From Lignipirellula cremea (GTDB lineage: Bacteria > Planctomycetota > Planctomycetia > Pirellulales > Pirellulaceae), in the NCBI RefSeq assembly GCF_007751035.1, contig NZ_CP036433.1:9405001-9469000 (forward strand): a stretch of DNA of 64,000 bases. The letters run 5' to 3'. Position numbers and translations under genes: made by a program. How positions within the stretch are numbered: the first letter of the stretch is position 1; each line of letters starts with the position of its first letter. Below the pieces are notes generated by a model. That model was not told the origin of the DNA. It searched no databases and worked only from the letters and a program-made list of their open reading frames with translations. Positions 55,571 to 62,338 of this stretch are shown in pieces.

Positions 55571-57382
55571 TCAGGCTGGTTTGTCCTGGGAGTAGATCAG
55601 AGCGCTGTACGGCGCCAGTTTGACGCTGGCGTGGCCGTCTTTCACGGTCAGATCGGTGCTGGCCGTGTTGTCGAACAGTTCGCTGTAGCCGTCCCAGTCC
55701 GAGTTCAATCGCAGCTTCCACAGGCCGTCCTGCGGAAAGCCGATGGAGTATGCGTCATGCTTCTGGCTGCAGAAGTTCAGCACGACGACCACGTCGTCGC
55801 CGGGGCCGCCTTCTTCCCAGCGGCGGAAGGCGATCACCTTGTTGTTATCGTCCAGGTGATGCACGTTCACATGCTGGCCCTTCAGGCCGGCCGTGACGCC
55901 GGTGAGGTTGCGTCGCAGACCAATCAGGTCCTGATACATTTGCACCAGGCCGCCATATTCTTTGGCCCGATCCCAGTCCAGCGGCTCGGTGTCCTGGAAC
56001 CAGCCGGTGGTCAGGAACTCCTGCCCCTGGAACAGCATCGGCACGCCGGGCGAAGTCATCACCAGCACGGCGGCCAGCGTCGAGCGTTTTTCGCCGTAGC
56101 GGTTTTCCGGGTCCGACGGACTGACTTCCGACGGTACGCGGGCTTTGCCGTTGGCCACTTCGTCGTGCGATTCGCTGTACACCACGCGCTGGAAAGCATC
56201 GTCGTTGTAGCGCGTGCAGATCGCGTCGCGGACGGCCTGCATGGAACGCAAAGAGTCGTCCGGAACCGACACGGTCGCCCGTACCGGATGGACAAACTGT
56301 GCGTCCCACTGGGTATGGAATCCGGCCCCGCCGTCGCCGGGTGCTTTGGTCAGCCAGGCGTTATTGCGGAGGTCTTCGGCCAGGGCGATCTTGTGCGGGA
56401 ACCGCTCGCGCATTTCGCGTGTGATCCACTGCGTCAGCCCCCAGCCGTCGGGCAGGTCGTTGCCGTTGCCGTCGACCGTGCGCATATACAGGGTCATATC
56501 GAACCGCAGGCCGTCGACGCGGTACTCTTCCAGCCACATCATGGCGTTATCGCGAATGTACTGCCGGACTTCGCCGCGGCCGTAGTCGGGCCGGGTCGAT
56601 CCCCAGGGCGTTTCGGCCCGCCAGTCGTTATAAAAATAGATGCCGCCTCCGCCGTTTTCGCTCCAGCCGTCGAACTGCCAGATGCCCAGATCACTGGGAC
56701 CGAAGTGGTTATAAACCACATCCAGCAGCACGCCGATCCCGTGGCGGTGGGCTTCTTTGACAAACTTTTTGAACTGCGTCGGCCCGCCGTAAGCAGACTC
56801 AATCGCAAAGATATAAGCCGGGTTGTAGCCCCAGGAAAGATCGCCAGCGAACTCGGCCGCCGGCATGATCTCAATCGCATTGACTCCCAGGTTCTTGAGA
56901 TACTCCAGGTGTGACTGGGCGTCGCGGAAGTTACCCGGACCGGGCGTATCCGCGCCGGCGAACGTGCCAATATGAGCTTCGTAAATCACCAGCTCATTCA
57001 GCGGAGGCAGCTGAAAGTCGTCGTCTTCCCAGTCGAACCGAGGATCGCATACCAGACTGTTGCCGACCGAATTGGTCACCTCGCGCGAGTAAGGATCATT
57101 GCGCCACAACACCTGGTCCTGGTTATGAATCACATACTTGTATTCATCGCCGGCCCGACCGGATTCGACGTTGCCGTACCAGTAGCCATTCTCTTCGGCG
57201 GTCAGCGGGTTGGCCGTATCGGACCATTCGTTGAAACTGCCAGATACAAACACCTTCTGGGCATGGGGAGCCCAGACGCGAAAGGCGACGCCATTCTGGT
57301 GAAGATTGGCGCCCATGCCGGAAACGACTTCCGCACCCTGATCTATCGCAGCAGCCGGCCTGGCCGGGGAAACACTTGACAT
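55571..57382 (-). CDS. GH13 alpha-glucan branching-type enzyme
   Basis: 603 residues from ATG 57382. A CBM48-like N-terminal domain (VAFRVWAPHAQKVFVSGSFN, YKYVIHNQDQVLWRNDPYSR) precedes a (beta/alpha)8 barrel: DVVYNHFG (221-228), GLRFDMT with nucleophile Asp295, LAED with acid Glu336 and SESHDEV with the transition-state Asp. The set and order fit glycogen branching enzyme or maltooligosyltrehalose trehalohydrolase; SHDEV favours the former. Likely works on glycogen in the cytoplasm. Its transcript ends near a spacer with no clear hairpin. Confidence 0.9.
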   Translation of the reverse strand: MSSVSPARPAAAIDQGAEVVSGMGANLHQNGVAFRVWAPHAQKVFVSGSFNEWSDTANPLTAEENGYWYGNVESGRAGDEYKYVIHNQDQVLWRNDPYSREVTNSVGNSLVCDPRFDWEDDDFQLPPLNELVIYEAHIGTFAGADTPGPGNFRDAQSHLEYLKNLGVNAIEIMPAAEFAGDLSWGYNPAYIFAIESAYGGPTQFKKFVKEAHRHGIGVLLDVVYNHFGPSDLGIWQFDGWSENGGGGIYFYNDWRAETPWGSTRPDYGRGEVRQYIRDNAMMWLEEYRVDGLRFDMTLYMRTVDGNGNDLPDGWGLTQWITREMRERFPHKIALAEDLRNNAWLTKAPGDGGAGFHTQWDAQFVHPVRATVSVPDDSLRSMQAVRDAICTRYNDDAFQRVVYSESHDEVANGKARVPSEVSPSDPENRYGEKRSTLAAVLVMTSPGVPMLFQGQEFLTTGWFQDTEPLDWDRAKEYGGLVQMYQDLIGLRRNLTGVTAGLKGQHVNVHHLDDNNKVIAFRRWEEGGPGDDVVVVLNFCSQKHDAYSIGFPQDGLWKLRLNSDWDGYSELFDNTASTDLTVKDGHASVKLAPYSALIYSQDKPA

Positions 57383-57692
57383 CGCAAAGCCCTCATTGAT
57401 GCACAGTTTAATGCACAGTTGCCAGAATCGAAGGGGAAAGGACAGCTCCCTCCCCCAGGAGGATATTAGAAAGCAAGGCCGTGTTCCGGGCAAAAATGTC
57501 TCCCAAAAACCGGATCACCTCCGCCCGCAAGTCCGGCAGACGGAGGTGATCGGATTTTTCAAAGACCGCGGTACGCACCTGGACGAAAGGTCCAGGTTGC
57601 GTTTCTTCGGCGGACGCCCGCAGACCAAAGTCATGCGAGCGTCTCTTCTGCATGGCGCTGCAACAAGAGGGACCTGCTGAGCGCGGGCTGCG
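57383..57692. other. 310-bp spacer containing a terminator
   Basis: Between the lipoprotein gene end and the GH13 start. Holds the hairpin at 57504-57558 and presumably the GH13 promoter. No gene. Confidence 0.5.
57504..57558 (-). terminator. Rho-independent terminator after the coiled-coil lipoprotein gene
   Basis: Stem GATCACCTCCG (57513-57523) with CGGAGGTGATC (57541-57551), 17-nt loop, five A before and five T after on the plus strand, so it can act in both directions. It lies 140 bp beyond the lipoprotein stop and 120 bp before the GH13 start. Confidence 0.85.
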
Positions 57693-58424
57693 TTACTCGT
57701 TGTTCAGGTCGATGTCCAGGTCCAGGCCGGGAGCTTTGACTTTCACGCCGTCAGCCGTGTCGACTTTGACGGCCGGATTGACGTCGCCGTTAAGGTCGGC
57801 GTTCAGTTCCGCCAGGGCTTCTTCCACGGCGGGCTGGAACGTTTTCCAGTTTTCCAGCTCGGCCGATTTCAGATCGCTCAGGGCGTCGTCGACGCGATCC
57901 TGGCGGGACCGCAGCTCTTTGACTTCGGCCTGGTTCTGATCGAGAGCGGCGCCTTCGAGGGTTTCGCCCCGTTCTTCGACGTTCTCAATCTGGGCTTCGT
58001 TCAGCTTCTGTTTGCCTTCGACGTTTTTGACATAGGCGTCGCGTTCCTGCTGCAGGGCCAGCTTCGCTTCCGTCTTACGGAGTTCGGCTGCGGCTTCGCG
58101 ATCCTGCTGCTCTTCTTTGGCGATCCGTTCAGCCCCTTCCCGTTTGGCCTCTTCCACATCGCGCTGTTCGGCGATGATCGTTTCGCGATCATGCTCGTCG
58201 ATGGTCGGCTTCATCGCTTCGTGACGAACTTCGTCGACTTCGCGCTGTTCGTCGGCGATATCTTTCTGGACTTCGCGACGGGTCTCGGCCGTTTCTTCTT
58301 TTTCCTGGGCGAGCTGTTCGCGGTCGTTTTTCACATCGCGCTGCGAGACTTCGTCACAGCCGACCAGAGCCAGCGGGGCCAGACCAAGAGCCAAACACAA
58401 AGCATGGATGAGTGTGCGTTTCAT
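57693..58424 (-). CDS. Coiled-coil lipoprotein of unknown function
   Basis: 243 residues from ATG 58424 with GGGAGAAG 4 nt upstream. The signal peptide ends in lipobox LVGC (Cys23), so the protein is lipid-anchored. Residues 25-200 are almost continuous charged helix rich in Glu, Lys, Arg, Gln (RDVKNDREQLAQEKEETAET, EEAKREGAERIAKEEQQDRE), a long predicted coiled coil. The C-terminal 45 residues are acidic with VKVDTADGVKVKAPGLDLDI. Function unknown; an envelope spacer or tether is plausible. Monocistronic with own terminator. Confidence 0.85.
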   Translation of the reverse strand: MKRTLIHALCLALGLAPLALVGCDEVSQRDVKNDREQLAQEKEETAETRREVQKDIADEQREVDEVRHEAMKPTIDEHDRETIIAEQRDVEEAKREGAERIAKEEQQDREAAAELRKTEAKLALQQERDAYVKNVEGKQKLNEAQIENVEERGETLEGAALDQNQAEVKELRSRQDRVDDALSDLKSAELENWKTFQPAVEEALAELNADLNGDVNPAVKVDTADGVKVKAPGLDLDIDLNNE

Positions 58425-58864
58425 GATTCTTCTCCCTTTGAGATAAACTGCTTGTACGGTGGCGGCGGCCGGTACAAAGTAAGCCGCCGCGATGCCAGGA
58501 AGAGAAAGCAACCGGTGCGCCAAACGGATCTGCCGGGCGCTGATTCTTTTCTTCGCCCCGCTTTTCCTGGGGATTTGGCCGGGAAATTCTCCTTACCACA
58601 CGGCCCAGCCGATTTCCTGGCCATGCTTCCCTGCCGTGATCCGGTCACAATCCGGTCGCCGCGCGACCACCAGGCTTGCGCGTCGCGCGCTCGACTGGAC
58701 AATCGCCCGCCAGAGGCGAACCTGACAAGGCAAACGGGCCTCCTTCCTGGCATGTCTGGTGGCAATGCTTGCTTTCCTGTGGGCGTGTTCCGTAGAATTC
58801 ACCCCGTTGTTGTTCTCGCGGATTTTCACCTGATTCCCCTTCGCTGAGACGGAGATCCCCCACC
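58425..58864. other. 440-bp divergent spacer
   Basis: Separates the lipoprotein gene (minus) and the TfoX-type gene (plus). Must hold both promoters. No repeat or supported gene seen. Confidence 0.45.
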
Positions 58865-59344
58865 ATGACCGGCGTCAAAGGCCAACGACTGTTTGTCAAT
58901 CTGGGCGCGTCGCAAACGCGGCGGCGACTGCAGGGTTTTGGGCACGGCGTACGTAAAGTGCAAACGGCCGGTCGGAACCGGGCGATGATCATCCATACGG
59001 CGACGGGCGGACACCTGGAGGAATTGAAAGCCCGCTTCCGCGATGTCGGCTGCTCCCATCTGGAAAACGATATCAGCGAACCGATCGAAAACCTCCGCAA
59101 CCTGGGACCGGCCAGTTCCGGCTGGCTCCGGGAGGTCGGCGTCGGCACCATTTCCGACCTGCGACGCCTGGGACCGGCGTTGGCCTATAGAAGGGTCCAG
59201 CTTCGCAAGGGACCCGTTTCGCTGAACCTGCTGTGGGCCCTCGCCGCCGGGCTGCGGGATCGCTCCTGGCTGGAACTCTCGCCGGAAGAGAAGCAGGAGC
59301 TGGAGACCGAACTCCAGCAGATGGGAGAGAACTTTGCCTGGTAG
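58865..59344 (+). CDS. Protein with TfoX C-terminal domain
   Basis: 159 residues from ATG 58865. Residues 77-152 match the TfoX/Sxy C-terminal helix-hairpin-helix domain: LRNLGPASSGWLREVGVGTI, SDLRRLGPALAYRRV and LNLLWALAAGLRDRSWLELS. The N-terminal 70 residues (KGQRLFVNLGASQTRRRLQG, IIHTATGGHLEELKARFRD) are not the usual TfoX N-terminal domain. Sxy proteins regulate competence genes; the separated C-terminal domain occurs widely and its role is unproved. Possible DNA binding is inferred from the hairpin motif. Confidence 0.8.
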   Translation: MTGVKGQRLFVNLGASQTRRRLQGFGHGVRKVQTAGRNRAMIIHTATGGHLEELKARFRDVGCSHLENDISEPIENLRNLGPASSGWLREVGVGTISDLRRLGPALAYRRVQLRKGPVSLNLLWALAAGLRDRSWLELSPEEKQELETELQQMGENFAW

Positions 59345-59482
59345 ATCTCGGCGCCGCCGGCCTGCCGGGACGTCGCCTGGCAATAAAACGTGGCTGCGGG
59401 AGAACTGACGGAGAACAAGCTCCCGCGAGCGGTTCAGACGGCATTCCGCGAAGCAAAGCTCGCGCCAACCCGTTGACCAAAA

Positions 59483-59519
59483 GCCCTGAGAGTGATAGTT
59501 TGACCAAAAAACTCAGGGC
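59483..59519 (+). promoter_or_regulatory. Leader hairpin before the DEAD-box helicase
   Basis: GCCCTGAG (59483-59490) and CTCAGGGC (59512-59519) form an 8-bp stem closing a 21-nt A/T-rich loop, 5 nt before the ribosome site GGAGGT (59525-59530). The neighbouring direct repeat TTGACCAAAA occurs once before and once inside the loop. It is close enough to the start to modulate translation. Confidence 0.55.
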
Positions 59520-59539
59520 CCTACGGAGGTGGGCGACTC

Positions 59540-60811
59540 TTGGCCACAACGAAACCGCAAGAAGACGCACCCGATAAAATTCTTTTCTCTGACTTTGATC
59601 TGTCGGAGGAAATGCTGTGCGCACTTACCAAAGCGGGCTACGAAGCCCCGACGCCGATCCAGGCCGGCCTTATTCCCCTGGCGCTCGATGAAAACGACGT
59701 GGTGGGCCAGGCCCGCACGGGCACGGGCAAAACGGCCGCTTTCGCCATTCCCATTCTGGAACTGCTGGAGCCCAGTGGGCGCGGCGACCCGCCGCAAGCG
59801 CTGGTTCTGGTTCCCACGCGAGAACTGGCGGTCCAGGTGCGCGGCGAGTTTGAAAAACTGGCCGAAGCCTACGAAGACGTCATTCACGCGGTCGCTGTCT
59901 ACGGCGGCAAACCGTTACGCGGCCAGGTCGAAAAACTGCGTCGCGGCGCCCAGGTCGTCGTCGGCACTCCCGGCCGCGTGCTGGATCTGATTGGCCGCGG
60001 GGCTCTTGATCTGCGCAACCTGTACACGGTGGTGCTCGATGAAGCCGACCGTATGCTGGACATCGGCTTTCGCCCTGACATTGAAAAGATCCTCAAGCGC
60101 TGCCCCAGCGATCGTCAGACCCTGCTGCTGAGCGCCACGGTCGCGCCGCCCATCGCCCGGCTGGCCGAACGCTACATGCGGAATCCGCAACAGCTGGATT
60201 TTTCGGCGCAAGACGTCACCGTGGAAACGATCGAACAGCGTTACTTTACGGTCGACCATGAACGCAAGTTCGACCTGCTGCTGGCTCTGCTCAAACGCGA
60301 AGACCCCAGCCAGGCGATTGTCTTCTGCCGCACCAAACGGGGCACCGACCGTATCCATCGTCGCCTGTCCAAGGTGATCGCCGGTTCGGCCTGTATTCAC
60401 GGCGACCTGCAGCAAGGCGGCCGGGACTCGGTCATGGCCAGCTTCCGCGAAGGAAACATCAAGATCCTGGTCGCCACCGACGTGGTCGGCCGCGGTATCG
60501 ATGTCAGCAGTGTTTCCCACATCATCAATTTTGATGTGCCCGAATTCTGCGACGACTACGTTCACCGCGTGGGAAGAACCGGCCGGATGGGCCGCGAAGG
60601 GGTCGCTTACACCTTTGTAACGTCTGAAGAGGGCGGCCAGCTGACGCGCATTGAACAGCGCATCAACCGGCAACTGCTGCGGGACGAAATCCCGGGCTTC
60701 CAGTCCTTCGTCACGCCGCTGGAGGTGGTTGCCGAAACCGACGAAAACGGCGCTCCGCCGCCCCCGCCGGCCGGTCGCCGGCCCCGCAAACGATACCGCC
60801 GGGCCCTCTAA
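59540..60811 (+). CDS. DEAD-box ATP-dependent RNA helicase
   Basis: 423 residues from TTG 59540, picked because GGAGGT lies 9 nt upstream. Q motif FSDFDLSEEMLCALTKAGYE then PTPIQ, Walker A ARTGTGKT (58-65), PTRELA, TPGR, DEAD (VVLDEADRML), SAT, FCRTKRGTDRIHRRL, VATDVVGRGIDV and HRVGRTGR are complete. The tail is Pro- and Arg-rich (PPPPPAGRRPRKRYRRAL), a common RNA-binding extension. It unwinds short RNA duplexes, often in ribosome assembly or cold adaptation. A leader hairpin at 59483 may regulate it. Confidence 0.96.
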   Translation: MATTKPQEDAPDKILFSDFDLSEEMLCALTKAGYEAPTPIQAGLIPLALDENDVVGQARTGTGKTAAFAIPILELLEPSGRGDPPQALVLVPTRELAVQVRGEFEKLAEAYEDVIHAVAVYGGKPLRGQVEKLRRGAQVVVGTPGRVLDLIGRGALDLRNLYTVVLDEADRMLDIGFRPDIEKILKRCPSDRQTLLLSATVAPPIARLAERYMRNPQQLDFSAQDVTVETIEQRYFTVDHERKFDLLLALLKREDPSQAIVFCRTKRGTDRIHRRLSKVIAGSACIHGDLQQGGRDSVMASFREGNIKILVATDVVGRGIDVSSVSHIINFDVPEFCDDYVHRVGRTGRMGREGVAYTFVTSEEGGQLTRIEQRINRQLLRDEIPGFQSFVTPLEVVAETDENGAPPPPPAGRRPRKRYRRAL

Positions 60812-61155
60812 ACGGCCAGCCCATCGTCCGCTTGCCTTCGCTCCCTCGGGCGAAGGTCGGGCCGCTGTCGCTGGCGTTCTTCCGTACGCATTCGCTCTGT
60901 GAAAGGGCTTGATCTTTCACAGAGTCAAAGTCGACTCTCTTCAGTTGCACAGCCGCGACTCTCGCGCTGCCTTCTTTACGCCAGGGAAAACGGGCAATCC
61001 TGTGGCGACGCCCATTCCTCTGGCAGGGCAAGGGGAATCTCCCCCTTTTTCCACGTCGAACTTGGCGACCGCCTGGGATGCCGTTATGATCCGATACAGG
61101 GCCGATGGCTATTTGCCCTGGGATTCGTGATATCCCGCAAAGAAAGGATGCTACC
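60812..61155. other. 344-bp spacer upstream of the hydrogenase genes with a degenerate family D repeat
   Basis: Contains CTTTCACAGAGTCAAAG (60914-60930) with TCGACT and TTCGCTCTGTGAAAG (60891-60905), a decayed family D copy. The remaining sequence up to 61155 must carry the hydrogenase promoter; no operator was recognised. Confidence 0.65.
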
Positions 61156-62253
61156 TTGGCGGACACTCCCCTTCATTCCGACGGCAACGGATCCGCTTCC
61201 CAGGAATCGGAAAGCGCAGCTCCCCTGGCCGCGGTTGATGTCTTGTGGTTAACGGCCGGACTGGGATGCGATGGCGATTCCATTGCCATGACCGCCGCCA
61301 CACAGCCCAGCCTGGAAGACCTGGTGCTGGGCCAACTGCCGGGCGTTCCCCTGTTGCGATTGCATCATCCGGTGCTGGCGGTCGAAGTGGGAGACGACTT
61401 TCTGACCAAATGGCATCAGGCGGCGCGGGGCGAACTGGACCCCTTTATCCTGATTGTCGAAGGATCGATACCCAACGAAAAGAACAAGGACGAGGGCTTC
61501 TGGGCCGGCATGGGAACCGATCCCGCCACCGGCCAGCCGATCCTCACCTGCGACTGGATCGACCGCGTCGCTCCGCATGCCTGGGCTGTTGTTACGGCCG
61601 GCACCTGCTCGGCTTATGGCGGCATCCACGCCATGGAAGGGAACCCCACCGGATGCATGGGGCTGGCCGACTATCTGGGCTGGGACTGGAAATCCAAAGG
61701 CGGCCTGCCGATCATCAATGTGCCCGGCTGTCCGGTTCATCCTGATAACTTTATGGAAGTGGTGCTGTACCTGCTGAACCAGGCGGCCGGCAAGGCGCCG
61801 ATGATTCCGCTGGACGAGCAGCTCCGCCCGACCTGGCTGTTCAGCCAGACCCTGCACGAAGGCTGCGACCGCGCGGGCTTCTATGAACAGGCCGACTTCG
61901 CCCTGGAATACGGCGCCCCGGAGTGCATTGTCAAACTCGGCTGCTGGGGGCCGGTCGTGCAATGCAATGTGGGCAAACGCGGCTGGATGAACGGCATCGG
62001 CGGATGCGCCAATGTGGGCGGCATCTGTATCGGCTGCACGATGCCTGGCTTTCCCGACAAGTTCATGCCGTTTATGGAAGAGCCGCCCGGCGCCCGGCTG
62101 TCAACGCAGGCTGTCGTGATGTACGGACGCACGGTCCGCTCGCTGCGTCAGTTCACGCGGGCCTCGATGAACCGGGAACCCGAATGGCGGAGCCGCACCG
62201 ACGCCGATCCTGCAGCCGGCTCCCTCGCTTCGCCGGCCGAGTCGACTTCCTGA
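61156..62253 (+). CDS. [NiFe]-hydrogenase small subunit, actinobacterial type (group 1h)
   Basis: 365 residues from TTG 61156, preceded by AAAGGA; ATG 61105 is an in-frame alternative adding 17 residues. The proximal-cluster site reads GLGCDGDS, so C38-x2-D41 replaces the usual C-x2-C; the other ligands are C151 (GTCSAYGG) and C192 (PGCPVHP). Later Cys/His (TLHEGCDRAGFYEQ, CIVKLGCWGPVVQC, GGCANVGGICIGCTMPGFPD) bind the medial and distal clusters. Three Cys plus one Asp is the known trait of the O2-insensitive Ralstonia actinobacterial hydrogenase. No Tat signal is present, so the enzyme would face the cytoplasm. Confidence 0.95.
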   Translation: MADTPLHSDGNGSASQESESAAPLAAVDVLWLTAGLGCDGDSIAMTAATQPSLEDLVLGQLPGVPLLRLHHPVLAVEVGDDFLTKWHQAARGELDPFILIVEGSIPNEKNKDEGFWAGMGTDPATGQPILTCDWIDRVAPHAWAVVTAGTCSAYGGIHAMEGNPTGCMGLADYLGWDWKSKGGLPIINVPGCPVHPDNFMEVVLYLLNQAAGKAPMIPLDEQLRPTWLFSQTLHEGCDRAGFYEQADFALEYGAPECIVKLGCWGPVVQCNVGKRGWMNGIGGCANVGGICIGCTMPGFPDKFMPFMEEPPGARLSTQAVVMYGRTVRSLRQFTRASMNREPEWRSRTDADPAAGSLASPAESTS

Positions 62254-62338
62254 AATTCCCCGGCGCGCGCTTCCGACCAGGGGAAACACGCGACAGGAAT
62301 CATTTCCCTTGCACGCCTGACCCGATACGGCCTGATTG

